DNA from: Kushneria aurantia DSM 21353
GTDB taxonomy: Bacteria > Pseudomonadota > Gammaproteobacteria > Pseudomonadales > Halomonadaceae
Direction of reading: 5' to 3'
DNA length: 64,000 bases
Assembly (NCBI RefSeq): GCF_000382245.1
Contig: NZ_KB907880.1
Coordinates: 1 to 64,000 of the forward strand
Shown: in pieces, positions 20,289 through 29,143 of the stretch
Numbering within the stretch: position 1 is the stretch's first letter
Layout: each line of letters opens with the position of its first letter
Translations under genes and position numbers: made by a program
Notes under the pieces: model-generated
Seen by the model: only the letters and a program-made list of their open reading frames with translations
Told to the model about the DNA's origin: nothing
The model's database searches: none

Positions 20289-21773
20289 CTATTCGATGCC
20301 CTGACCCAGCGGCCGCTGCTGGCCGCTACGCTCGCGACGCAGGGTCTCGACATCGCGTACCGGCAGCCGCGCCGCGCCCTGCCAGTCGCGCGTTGCCACC
20401 TTCGAGTGGCGCATGCGCTCGCGCGCGGCATCGATCTCGCCGGCATACTGCGGCAGCCACTGCGCCTGGGCGACCACCATCTCGTCGACCATCGCCCACA
20501 CCTCGTCAGGCGTGCACAGCGCGCCCACCAGCGGGTCGTGCAGCACGGCCAGCTTGAGCTTGTCGATATCGCCGGATATCGCCGCCTCCACCGCCAGCCG
20601 CTGCACGTTGATCGATGCCGTACAGCTCGCCGCACAGGCGCCGGGCAGGGTCACGTCGGCGACCATGTTGATGCCGAAACGATCGACAAAACCGGGCGAC
20701 TCGATGATGGCGTCGTCGGCGAGATTGGTAATCACGCCGCGATTTCTGACGTTGAAATGGCCGCGGTAGACACGTCCGGTCTCCAGCGCTTCGATGATGT
20801 GACTGGCGTGCTCATCGGTACGTCGGGCGGGGTCGAGAGGCTGACCGGCGCGCTCCAGAAATTCGGGGAAGGTCTCCTCGAACCAGTGCTGATTCTCGGT
20901 GCAGTAGCGCAGATAGCCGCCGGTTTCGCCGTGAATCCAGTCCGACAGATCGATCCAGCGGCGAATGTTGTCCTCACCCTTGCGATACCAGGGGAGATAC
21001 TCCGAAAGGTGGCCGTTCGATTCGGTGGAGTAGTAGCCAAAGCGCTTGAGCACATCGATGCGCACCTTCTCCTCGCGGGAAAACTGCGGATGGCGCTCGA
21101 ACGCCTCGATCAGCTCGTCACGGCCGACACGCCGGCCGCGCAGGCGGATATCCGTGTACCAGGTCTGGTGGTTGATGCCGGTGCAGAAGATATCCACCTC
21201 GTCCTTCGTCGTGCCCAGCGCCTCGGCGATCTGACGCCAGCCGTTCTGCACCCCGTGACACAGCCCCACGGTATTGACGCGGCCGTACTCGAGCGCCACC
21301 CAGGTATTGATTGCCATCGGGTTGGCGTAGTTGAGCAGCAGCGCATCGCTTTCCGCGACTTCGTTGATATCGCGACAGAAATCGAGCAGCGCCGGCACAT
21401 TGCGCTGCCCGTAGAGAAGTCCGCCGGCGCAGATGGTATCGCCGACGCACTGATCGACACCGTACTTCAGCGGAATTTCGATATCGCTGCGGTAGGCCTC
21501 CAGACCGCCGATGCGTGAGCAGTTGATGACATAGCGCGCGTCCGCCAGCGCCACTCGACGGTCGGTACTGGCTGTGACCCGAGTGGGCAGGCGGTTGGCC
21601 TCGACGATACGGTCGAGCAGTTCGCGCACCTGCTCCAGTTTGTGCGCATCGATATCGGTGAGGGCAAACTCGATATTGTGCAGCTCGGGGACCGCCAGGA
21701 TGTCGGCGAAAAGCTTGCGCGTAAAGCCCAGGCTGCCGCCGCCAATAACGGCTATCTTGAATGTTGTGCTCAT
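20289..21773 (-). CDS. GH4 family glycosidase (alpha-galactosidase/alpha-uronidase type)
   Basis: NAD- and Mn-dependent glycosidase, 494 aa. The N-terminal Rossmann motif AVIGGGSLGFTRKL (8-21) binds NAD+; NYANPM (148-153), CHGV (172-175) and CTGINH (197-202) supply the metal-binding Cys and His. The CHGV motif differs from the CHSV that I recall for MelA-type alpha-galactosidases and is closer to the CHG form of alpha-uronidases, so the substrate is open. It opens a five-gene operon with the ABC importer and is divergent from an AraC regulator. GGAG lies eight bases before the ATG. Confidence 0.85.
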   Translation of the reverse strand: MSTTFKIAVIGGGSLGFTRKLFADILAVPELHNIEFALTDIDAHKLEQVRELLDRIVEANRLPTRVTASTDRRVALADARYVINCSRIGGLEAYRSDIEIPLKYGVDQCVGDTICAGGLLYGQRNVPALLDFCRDINEVAESDALLLNYANPMAINTWVALEYGRVNTVGLCHGVQNGWRQIAEALGTTKDEVDIFCTGINHQTWYTDIRLRGRRVGRDELIEAFERHPQFSREEKVRIDVLKRFGYYSTESNGHLSEYLPWYRKGEDNIRRWIDLSDWIHGETGGYLRYCTENQHWFEETFPEFLERAGQPLDPARRTDEHASHIIEALETGRVYRGHFNVRNRGVITNLADDAIIESPGFVDRFGINMVADVTLPGACAASCTASINVQRLAVEAAISGDIDKLKLAVLHDPLVGALCTPDEVWAMVDEMVVAQAQWLPQYAGEIDAARERMRHSKVATRDWQGAARLPVRDVETLRRERSGQQRPLGQGIE

Positions 21774-21788
21774 ACATTTGTCTCCATT

Positions 21789-21817
21789 GCGATATCGCCA
21801 AAGCCCATGCAGGGCAA
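21789..21817 (-). promoter_or_regulatory. Possible promoter of GH4-ABC operon
   Basis: The minus strand reads TTGCCC (21812-21817), 17 bases, then TATCGC (21789-21794). Match to consensus is weak, as expected for an activator-dependent promoter, but this is only a guess from position. Confidence 0.3.
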
Positions 21818-21851
21818 TTTATGGAGGTCCATGAGCGCCGAATAGAGGATA

Positions 21852-21878
21852 TTTGTGCCGGCAGGAGTATTTTTGTGC
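21852..21878. promoter_or_regulatory. Candidate AraC-type operator (direct repeats)
   Basis: TTTGTGC occurs at 21852-21858 and again at 21872-21878, a 20-bp period close to two helical turns. It lies between the GH4 operon and the AraC regulator. Tandem same-strand half sites are typical for AraC-family activators. Confidence 0.4.
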
Positions 21879-21907
21879 TATCGCGACTAAAGGCTATATC
21901 GCCCGCC

Positions 21908-22753
21908 ATGAAAACCATCTCGCTACCGCGCGGGCGCCATCGATTGCACGTCATGCCCACCAGCGCCGGCTGCGAGAGGCGCGATGACAGCGGCTATTAC
22001 TGGGACGGACTGAAACGCGGGCGGCTGCCGTTCACGGTGCTGCAGTACAGCCTGGCAGGGACGGGCTACCTGAATTTCGAACATCGCGACTACAGTCTGC
22101 CGGCGGGTACCCTGATGATCGTTGATATCCCCGGCAATCATCGCTACTGGGCCGAAGCGGGGCAGCCCTGGCACTTTTTCTGGCTGGCCACCGCAGGCCA
22201 GGAGGCGCTGCGCCTGCAGCGCATGCTGCAGCGAGCGGTCGGACCGGCCTATCGCCCCGCGCAAGGCACTGTCGACGCCCTGGCAGGCTGCTGTCTATCA
22301 CTGCTCGAGGGTGAGGCCCGTGCCAGCGGTCACGCCTCCGCACTGGTCTATCATGCCCTGATGGTGCTTTATGACGATGTCATGGGGGCCAACGGCCGGG
22401 ACCGTGAAGGTCTCGATGACAAACTGCAGCAGGTGCTCGACTACATCCGTGAACACCTCGACCGGCCCATCTCGGTGGAAGCGCTGGCCTCGCTGGCCGG
22501 TATGAGCCGGGCACACTTCACACGCTATTTCACCACCTGCAGGGGACAGCCCCCCGGCGAATTCATCATGCACAAGCGCATGCGGCGAGCGAGTCGTCTA
22601 CTGGCCGAGCAGGAGTCCAGCGTGCGCGAGATCGCACGCCAGTGTGGCTTCGCCGATGCCAACTATTTTGCCAAGGCGTTCAAACGCTACTTCGGTATTA
22701 CCCCGACAGAGTTCCGCACCACCGGGATGTATCTCTCCACCACGGCGAACTGA
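21908..22753 (+). CDS. AraC family transcriptional regulator
   Basis: The 281-aa protein has an N-terminal cupin-like sensor (about 20-140; LQYSLAGTGYLNFEHRDYSL) and a C-terminal pair of helix-turn-helix motifs (about 185-275; ISVEALASLAGMSRAHFTRYF, then SVREIARQCGFADANYFAKAF). It is transcribed away from the GH4-ABC operon and most likely activates it when the sugar is present. The start is uncertain: ATG 21908 has a distant AAAGG, whereas an in-frame GTG at 21875 has AGGAG seven bases upstream and would add 11 residues. Confidence 0.87.
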   Translation: MKTISLPRGRHRLHVMPTSAGCERRDDSGYYWDGLKRGRLPFTVLQYSLAGTGYLNFEHRDYSLPAGTLMIVDIPGNHRYWAEAGQPWHFFWLATAGQEALRLQRMLQRAVGPAYRPAQGTVDALAGCCLSLLEGEARASGHASALVYHALMVLYDDVMGANGRDREGLDDKLQQVLDYIREHLDRPISVEALASLAGMSRAHFTRYFTTCRGQPPGEFIMHKRMRRASRLLAEQESSVREIARQCGFADANYFAKAFKRYFGITPTEFRTTGMYLSTTAN

Positions 22754-22946
22754 AACGTCTCGGGCAAGGCGCGACAAACTCAGCGGAACGGACAGGTTAC
22801 TGTGACATCAGGACTTTCAGCGCCTCGGGGTGGCAGCAAAGTCTTCTCACCGCCACCGATAAAGCATCTCCGGCGACTGAAGGTTCTACCTCTCCCTGCC
22901 GTTGGGTACCTTGTCACCACAAAACAAAACGGGCGGGAGGAAGGTC

Positions 22947-23444
22947 ATGCAGTCACAAAAAGGGGTAAGCCTGGCCGAGATGCTGGTCGCCGTCATGCTT
23001 GTCGCGCTGCTGGCAACGTTCGGGCTGCCGGCGCTGCAGCGGTGGCAGCTCAACGCCCGCATCAATCAGCAGTCGCATGCCCTGACGGGGTTGGTCCAGC
23101 AGGCACGCAGTGGGGCGCTGGAGAGCGGGCGACACTGGACGCTATGTGGCAGTGGCGACGGCCAGCGCTGCGGTAAAAATCGTGATGCCGATTGGCGCTA
23201 CGCACTGCTGCTCAACGCCAGTGGCAACATCGTACAGCGCCTCAGGGTCGACAACCGCCTTGCCGTCTACTGGCACGGTTTCAGAAACAGACTGCACTTC
23301 TCACCGCGGCTGGCCAGCGCCATGCTCAACGGCTCCTTTTACGTCTGCGCCGACCGTGCCGACAGAGCGAAGCGCATCGTCATCAACCGGCTGGGCCGCA
23401 TCCGCCACGAAAGCGTCGCCGCCGGCGTCTACTGCGGTACTTGA
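22947..23444 (+). CDS. Type IV minor prepilin, FimT/GspH family
   Basis: The 165-aa minor pseudopilin has a class III signal KG/VSLAEMLVAVML, with Glu at +5 after the PilD cleavage site and a long hydrophobic helix. Four Cys in the mature part may form disulfides. GGGAGGAAGG precedes the ATG at 22947. In Pseudomonas the equivalent fimU/fimT gene is in the same operon as pilVWXY1. Here it lies on the opposite strand, converging on pilY1 with nine bases between stops, so it must be expressed separately. Confidence 0.85.
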   Translation: MQSQKGVSLAEMLVAVMLVALLATFGLPALQRWQLNARINQQSHALTGLVQQARSGALESGRHWTLCGSGDGQRCGKNRDADWRYALLLNASGNIVQRLRVDNRLAVYWHGFRNRLHFSPRLASAMLNGSFYVCADRADRAKRIVINRLGRIRHESVAAGVYCGT

Positions 23445-23453
23445 CGGTGGCAG

Positions 23454-26400
23454 TCACTGCTGCCCCTGCCGCCACCATACCGACTCACTGATCCGGCAGG
23501 AGCTGAAGCGCCCCTCCTCGGCATCATAGTCACCGCAGCTGCGGCCATCCTCGCTGCCGCCGTCTTTCAGCACACTGTTGACGGCATCGATGGCGCTGTT
23601 ACCGAGCACGCTGACGCCTTCGTCACGTACCAGCAGGGAGGGTGTGTCCTGAATATAGCGCCCCATCCCGGTCTGGTTGACCTCCCCCGCCTGCTGAACG
23701 CGGACACCCTGCTCGTTGACGACGAAGCGGGGCAGCCGGAAGCCGAACAGGGTGCTGCGCCCGGCGGCCACTTCGCACATACTCGCCGCACTGGTGGGGG
23801 TGTAGGTGGTAAAGAGCGTACTGCCACCCACGGTGGAAGCGTCGGAAAACACCTTGTCGCCGGGCGGCAGCGTCAGCCGCCAGCCCTTGAAGCCCCGGGC
23901 ATCCTCATCGCTGAAGCGCTCATTGCCCCGGGCATCTTCACTGCTGGGCACCCTCAGCAGCGGCCGGGCATCATTGGCGACCACATTTGTCAGCTTATCG
24001 TCGCTGAGTGGCGGCGGCGCTGCGGTGCCGTTCAGCCAGGGTGACACTTCGAGAATATAAAAGGCGTTCTGTGTCGACGGCACGAGCGGCGCGGCGCGGT
24101 TGCCGCTGCCGATCAGCAAAAGATCCACCGGCCGACGGTCGATGTAGGTGCGTACCAGGTTGGCACGATTGAAAAAACGCCGGTCGGCGGCACCGCTACC
24201 GGCGTGGCGTCCGAGAGTTGCGACCCGGCGCAGCGTCCAATTGTCGCTGTCGGCGAGATCGGCAAACCAGACGTTACCCCCCACATCGCCGAAAAAGGCG
24301 CCATCCGGGCGGCCGTCGAAGTCGCGGTCTACCGGCGTAATATCAGCGGCGACGCTGTCGACCAGTTCGTTATGGGTCAGCTGGCTGACGATTTCGCCGC
24401 TGCGGGCATTCAACACGTTAAAACTCGCGCCCAGTGCGCTGGCGGCCGGCAGGCCGCTGTCGTAGGCGATATCGTAGCCGCCACCGAACATGAAAACAGG
24501 CGTTTCAACAGTATTTGTCTCATTCAGACGGCGACGCTCGATCCTGAGCTGCGCCGCTACCGGCGTCGACCAGCTCTGCCCCCAGTGCTTCTCCATGGCG
24601 CGCCACTTGAGCTGCGGGCGATCCATCTGCGTGACATCGAGACCGTAATAGCCGCGCCCGCCGCGACGAAAGCCAAAGGTGAGGATCGCCTCCTCCAGCC
24701 GGCGGCGGCGCTGGCCGCTGTCGTTGACCTCCTCACGGTAGTCAAGCCAGGCAACCGGGCTGCCATCAATGCCATAGCGGGCCGACTGCTCGATATAGCG
24801 GGTGTCGTCGTCCCCGTCCGGCCAGGGGTAAACCGCATCGGCATTGAGCATGCGATAGACCGCCATGGCGGCGCTCTCCTGCGGCCAGAAGGCCCACTGT
24901 TCTATACCGCTGCTGTCATCGAAGGCGTGCAGCACGCCTTCATTGGTGCCCACGAAAACCCGCAGGCGCTGATCGCTTTCGCCACAATTGTCGAGGCTCC
25001 CGGCGCAGCCGTAGTTGATCGCCAGCGGCCGCGAATGCAGGATATCGCCCATCATCCAGGCGCGCGCTTCGGTCTCGCTGGCATCGGTCACATCGAACCC
25101 CATCAGCCAGTCACCCAGGTTGCGCATATCGATATCCCAGCGACCGTAGGGGGCCTCGGCAAGCGTCTGTGCGGCGCGGGGGTGAAGCGCTTCAAACAGG
25201 GTCTGCAACGTCTGCCAGCGCTGATCGTCAGCGCCTATGGCGTGCAGATCGAGCAGGCCGTCAGGCCCCATATCAGTATAGAAGTTGGTTCGGTTACCAA
25301 GATAACCGCCCGAGTCACTCACTACCTTGTCGAGCAGCCGCGCACCGGCGCCGCCCTGCATCACAGCGCCCGGCGCCTGCTGTTCGGTCGTTCCGCGACT
25401 CCATAGATCGCGCTCGCTGATATTGTCTTTCTCGCTGCTACCGTCGCTCTCGAAAGCAAACTTCTTGAGATTGCCCGTCCAGGGCAGGTAGCTGCGGGGC
25501 AGAAAAAGCGAGCGGTAAACGCCCTCGAGATTGCGCGTCCCGGCCACATTGGAAGCGGCGGAGTAGTTCTCCTGACGTATCTCGTTGTCGATGATATCGC
25601 CCAGAATATCGCCGAAGGCTCTGGTGAGCTGTTCGCTGTTGCGAGCGGTATAGTAGCCCCTTTCGATCCCGTCCGGCGGTTGAGCGGCATCCAGCAGCAG
25701 CTGCTGATCGGTATTGAAGCCGAGGGTAAAGGTATAGGCGCGCTGGTCGCCGGCAAGCTGCGGTCGACCGTTTTCACCGTCGGCGAGATCGTGATTGGCC
25801 ATGAAAGCCGTCAGCTGCGGCAGGCAGTTTTCGATCCGCTCATCAAAAGCGGCCTCGTAGATATCGCATGACGCGCCGGGCCCCAACAGGTTTTTGACAT
25901 ACTCATTGGCGCGGGTATCAAACTGCGGTAGACCATCCGTCATGTAGATGACGTAAACGTTTTCGCAGGGGCGCAGGGGCGACACATAACGCCCGCTTTG
26001 TTCGACGCTGGGCGACTGATCCCGCTCGGGCGGCACGCCGCCTGACTCAAGGCCGTATTGCACCTCTTCACCGATGAAATAGCGATACACCTCGGACATG
26101 GTTTCGCATAGCGGTGTCGAGGCATTGTTTTGCAGCGCCGCAACCATTGACAGCAGCTGCTGGCGCTCATCGCCACTCTGGATCGCGCTGGCGGGGAAGC
26201 CCTGCACAACGCGGCCACCGTTATTGATCTCTACACAGCCTTGCGGAGTGCAGTCGCTGATGTAATTGTCGTTGAACGCCGTTAATGCAAAATTGACCCC
26301 CGGATACTGACGCACAAGATCGGAGACGATATCGCGGGCAATGGCGATGCGCGTTCTCGATCCGCTGTCGGTCGGCTCCTCCTGGCCCATACTGAAGGAC

Positions 26401-26546
26401 GTATCGAAAATCACCATCACCTGCGGCTGGCCGCCCAGCCCCTCGGCCTGGTATTCGGGCAGATAAATATCGACGTCGTCGGCCCACCCCGAAGCGGGCA
26501 GCAGCACCAGCAGCAGTGCCCGCCGCATGAACTGGCGAATTCTCAC
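23454..26546 (-). CDS. pilY1: Type IV pilus tip adhesin / biogenesis factor PilY1
   Basis: Large secreted pilus-tip protein needed for pilus extension, adhesion and surface sensing. The 1030 aa start with a signal peptide (cleavage likely after GWA, residue 22). A von Willebrand A domain follows with MIDAS motif DTSFS at 48-52, then a C-terminal beta-propeller with a calcium loop, DRDFDGRPD, near residue 739. The start is a GTG at 26546 overlapping the pilX stop by four bases (GTGA), with GGGAGG upstream. An ATG six codons later would still keep the signal peptide. Confidence 0.92.
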   Translation of the reverse strand: MRIRQFMRRALLLVLLPASGWADDVDIYLPEYQAEGLGGQPQVMVIFDTSFSMGQEEPTDSGSRTRIAIARDIVSDLVRQYPGVNFALTAFNDNYISDCTPQGCVEINNGGRVVQGFPASAIQSGDERQQLLSMVAALQNNASTPLCETMSEVYRYFIGEEVQYGLESGGVPPERDQSPSVEQSGRYVSPLRPCENVYVIYMTDGLPQFDTRANEYVKNLLGPGASCDIYEAAFDERIENCLPQLTAFMANHDLADGENGRPQLAGDQRAYTFTLGFNTDQQLLLDAAQPPDGIERGYYTARNSEQLTRAFGDILGDIIDNEIRQENYSAASNVAGTRNLEGVYRSLFLPRSYLPWTGNLKKFAFESDGSSEKDNISERDLWSRGTTEQQAPGAVMQGGAGARLLDKVVSDSGGYLGNRTNFYTDMGPDGLLDLHAIGADDQRWQTLQTLFEALHPRAAQTLAEAPYGRWDIDMRNLGDWLMGFDVTDASETEARAWMMGDILHSRPLAINYGCAGSLDNCGESDQRLRVFVGTNEGVLHAFDDSSGIEQWAFWPQESAAMAVYRMLNADAVYPWPDGDDDTRYIEQSARYGIDGSPVAWLDYREEVNDSGQRRRRLEEAILTFGFRRGGRGYYGLDVTQMDRPQLKWRAMEKHWGQSWSTPVAAQLRIERRRLNETNTVETPVFMFGGGYDIAYDSGLPAASALGASFNVLNARSGEIVSQLTHNELVDSVAADITPVDRDFDGRPDGAFFGDVGGNVWFADLADSDNWTLRRVATLGRHAGSGAADRRFFNRANLVRTYIDRRPVDLLLIGSGNRAAPLVPSTQNAFYILEVSPWLNGTAAPPPLSDDKLTNVVANDARPLLRVPSSEDARGNERFSDEDARGFKGWRLTLPPGDKVFSDASTVGGSTLFTTYTPTSAASMCEVAAGRSTLFGFRLPRFVVNEQGVRVQQAGEVNQTGMGRYIQDTPSLLVRDEGVSVLGNSAIDAVNSVLKDGGSEDGRSCGDYDAEEGRFSSCRISESVWWRQGQQ

Positions 26547-27043
26547 GAGGCGCCTCCCGTTCCCAGGCTGAGAATGCCCTGATAGAGATTGTCGTTGCCG
26601 CCGCTATTGCCGCCGTCAGCCGCCGGCGGCTCGGCGCGCAGCTCGAAGTAGCGGAAGTTACTCAGCCCCTGGTTGTCGCGGGCGCCAAAGCTGGTGGAAT
26701 AGCGACGCTCGAGATGCTCGCGTATTTCAGCCGGGGGCGTCGGCATGCGCGCCGTGTCGCACAGCTGGCGCATCTCGAGGCGCTCACTGCCGGTGGCGGC
26801 ATACTGCTGACCACAGGCCAGGTCCAGGTGATCGCGTACCAGCTCATCGATATCGCCGCGCCGGCTCTCGAGGCTGCCCTCCTGCTGTTGAAAATCGGTG
26901 GTACCCTCCATCGCCCGATAGGCGAAGCGGGTATCCAGCAGGCCACGCTGCACCAACGACAGCGCCAGCAGCGTCATGCCGGAGAGCAGTATCAGGCCGA
27001 TCAGCAGCGCAAAGCCGCCCTGGCGCCGGATCTCAGTAGCCAT
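26543..27043 (-). CDS. pilX: Type IV pilus assembly protein PilX
   Basis: Minor pilin-like protein, 166 aa. The N-terminus QGG/FALLIGLILLSGMTLLAL is a cleavable prepilin leader plus helix but lacks the Glu at +5, as I understand is usual for PilX. PilX helps prime pilus assembly with PilV, PilW and PilY1. It overlaps pilW by 11 bases and pilY1 by four, so the four genes are tightly coupled. Confidence 0.87.
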   Translation of the reverse strand: MATEIRRQGGFALLIGLILLSGMTLLALSLVQRGLLDTRFAYRAMEGTTDFQQQEGSLESRRGDIDELVRDHLDLACGQQYAATGSERLEMRQLCDTARMPTPPAEIREHLERRYSTSFGARDNQGLSNFRYFELRAEPPAADGGNSGGNDNLYQGILSLGTGGAS

Positions 27044-27941
27044 TGCCCTGTTGCCTCAAACGGTTGTTGCGGATCGTCACGGTGGTGGTGAACAGGCGAC
27101 GCAGATAGCCGTCATCACGGGTGACAGACTGCCCGCCGATCATGAAGTCACGCGCCGGTGCATTGAGTACCGGGCGCTCGCTGCGTACCAGCACATAAAG
27201 ACGCGCCGCCACCACCTGCCGCCAGGCGTTTATCGACCAGCTGCGCGCTTCGACGCCGTTGCCGGAAAAGAAATGATCGGCGCTGCCGTCCCGGTTGCTG
27301 TCGATCCCCCACTCCACCTCGAGACGTTCCACATAGCGCACCACCTCACTCGTCTCCGAGGCATTGCCACTGCCGCGGCGGGTGACATAGAGCGCCGGCG
27401 CACCGCCGTCGACCCGGCGCAGATGATAAAGCGCCTGGGCCAGCCGCCAGTGCGTGCAGCTGCCGGTCGAGACCGTCAGCCTGCGATTGTCATCGACATC
27501 AAGGCAGGGCCCTCGGCTTTCGTTGGCATAGCGCACGCCCACGGCCTGCGATCCCGGTATCATGCTGTCCGCCATCGGCAGCCCGATTCTGCCCGCCTCC
27601 TCGGCGTTGCCTCCCCATACCGGCAGGGCGTTTTCGATAGCGAACAGATCAAAGCCGGCATTGGCAGGGAAGTCGTCGTTGGCGATGTCATCGGGTACTT
27701 CGGGAGCAATGACCTCGCCCCAGAAACCGCTCTGACGCAGGTCGCCGGCGATCAGCTGGGTCGCGAGCCGCCCGCGCGCCTGTAGATCGGCCATCGCCTG
27801 CTGCTGCACGAAGGCCCGGCTGGTCTGCATGTAAAGCATCACCATGCCGGCGACTACCACGGCGCCGATGGCCATGGCGATCATCAGCTCCAGCAGGGTG
27901 GCGCCCCCCTGGCGATGCCGGTCGAGGGACGCGCGCCTCAT
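27033..27941 (-). CDS. pilW: Type IV pilus assembly protein PilW
   Basis: Minor pilin of 302 aa with prepilin signal QGG/ATLLELMIAMAIGAVV (Glu at +5). The long C-terminal domain contains a PilW-type segment (AFVQQQAMADLQARGRLA then LRQSGFWG). Its ATG overlaps the pilV stop as ATGA. With PilV and PilX it forms the priming complex at the pilus tip. Confidence 0.88.
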   Translation of the reverse strand: MRRASLDRHRQGGATLLELMIAMAIGAVVVAGMVMLYMQTSRAFVQQQAMADLQARGRLATQLIAGDLRQSGFWGEVIAPEVPDDIANDDFPANAGFDLFAIENALPVWGGNAEEAGRIGLPMADSMIPGSQAVGVRYANESRGPCLDVDDNRRLTVSTGSCTHWRLAQALYHLRRVDGGAPALYVTRRGSGNASETSEVVRYVERLEVEWGIDSNRDGSADHFFSGNGVEARSWSINAWRQVVAARLYVLVRSERPVLNAPARDFMIGGQSVTRDDGYLRRLFTTTVTIRNNRLRQQGNGY

Positions 27942-28507
27942 GACGTCTCCTCTTCCACGAAAAAGCGGCTACTGATGGCGACACCCTGGCGAGCGTTGGC
28001 AATATCACTGCTGCCGCAGTTATTCGACGCGGCGCCGGGGCCGGTACCCTGCCACACCAGGCTGACCGTCACCTGGCTGACCGGGGTCGCGCCGTCGCTG
28101 CTGATACAGGCGCGGGCGTCGGGCAGGCCGTCATTGTTGGCCGGCGAGATCTGGCGCTCCCAGTCCTCGAGATCGGAGCGTGCCATTTCGATGCTGCTGC
28201 AGGGCTCCCAACGGCCGCGGCAATCGATACCTCCCGCCTGTTGACCGCCGCCGATGGGCGCACTGGCACCCTCGCCAACGGCGTAGACCGCCAGCGCTTC
28301 GCTGGTGGCATTGGCGCGGATGCGCTCCAGCATATCGTTGACCAGCAGAGTGGCGCGCCCGCGCTGCAGCGCCTGCTCGTTGCTCTGCTGGGCGCTCACC
28401 ACCAGCCCGATGACACCCAGCGCCCCCACGCTGAGCACCACCAGTGCGACCAGCGCTTCCAGCAGTGAGAAGCCGTGCTGCCTGTCTTTAACGGGATAAC
28501 GAAACAT
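27938..28507 (-). CDS. pilV: Type IV pilus modification/minor pilin PilV
   Basis: Minor pilin of 189 aa with prepilin signal QHG/FSLLEALVALVVLSVGALG (Glu at +5) and four Cys in the mature domain. It is the first gene of the leftward pilVWXY1 operon. No pilE gene is present in this window. The upstream stretch 28529-28560 is AT-rich with a CGATAG/CTATCG inverted repeat, where the promoter may lie. Confidence 0.88.
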   Translation of the reverse strand: MFRYPVKDRQHGFSLLEALVALVVLSVGALGVIGLVVSAQQSNEQALQRGRATLLVNDMLERIRANATSEALAVYAVGEGASAPIGGGQQAGGIDCRGRWEPCSSIEMARSDLEDWERQISPANNDGLPDARACISSDGATPVSQVTVSLVWQGTGPGAASNNCGSSDIANARQGVAISSRFFVEEETS

Positions 28508-28626
28508 GGCGATGCCGATTGGGAGAGTCGATAGAGAAATCGATATCTATCGTTTTATCGGCATTGCGAAGGAGAACTGAAGCGCAGGCAGAGGGCAGAG
28601 TGGCAGGGCAGAAAGCAGACGCCGTT

Positions 28627-29103
28627 TCAGCGTCGCCGGCGTGATGCCAGCTCCTGTTTCAGCTTCGACACGGGGCGCACCAGCAGAAAACCGAAGGAGA
28701 CCGCGCCCTCTCTGGTCTCCACCGCGTGGTGCAGGCGGTGGGCCTGAATGCGCTTTTTCCAGAAGGCGCGCTGACGGTCGAAGGGCACCGGAAAGCGCCG
28801 GTGCACCAGGCCATCGTGGAACATGAAGTAAACCAGCCCGTAGGCGGCAATTCCCAGCCCCAGTGCCAACAGCAGCGGATAGCCGTTGAGACCGAAATAG
28901 ATCAGCACCACCGACGGCAGCGCGAACACCACGGCAAAGAGGTCGTTGAGTTCGAAGGCGCCGTGGCGCTCGCTGTGGTGCGACTTGTGCCAGCACCACA
29001 AAAAACCGTGCATGACGTAGCGATGGGTCAGCCAGGCGACGACCTCCATGCCGCCAAGGCCGACCAGAAACAGCGCTATCCACAGCAGCAGATCCAGCAT
29101 CAC
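28627..29103 (-). CDS. crtZ: Beta-carotene hydroxylase (CrtZ-like, fatty acid hydroxylase superfamily)
   Basis: Di-iron membrane enzyme expected to hydroxylate beta-carotene rings to zeaxanthin. The 158-aa protein has the full histidine set: HRYVMHG (27-33), HKSHHSERHG (39-48), FHDGLVHRRF (about 94-103) and HRLHH (about 121-125). Four hydrophobic segments are visible. No other carotenoid gene (crtE, crtB, crtI, crtY) lies in the window, so its substrate must come from elsewhere in the genome. It sits between ispH and the pilin operon, 40 bases after ispH, and could be the last gene of the ispH operon. Confidence 0.82.
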   Translation of the reverse strand: MMLDLLLWIALFLVGLGGMEVVAWLTHRYVMHGFLWCWHKSHHSERHGAFELNDLFAVVFALPSVVLIYFGLNGYPLLLALGLGIAAYGLVYFMFHDGLVHRRFPVPFDRQRAFWKKRIQAHRLHHAVETREGAVSFGFLLVRPVSKLKQELASRRRR

Positions 29104-29143
29104 TCTCTCCCGGGTATTTCACGCCGCTCGCCGGCGGCGCGGC

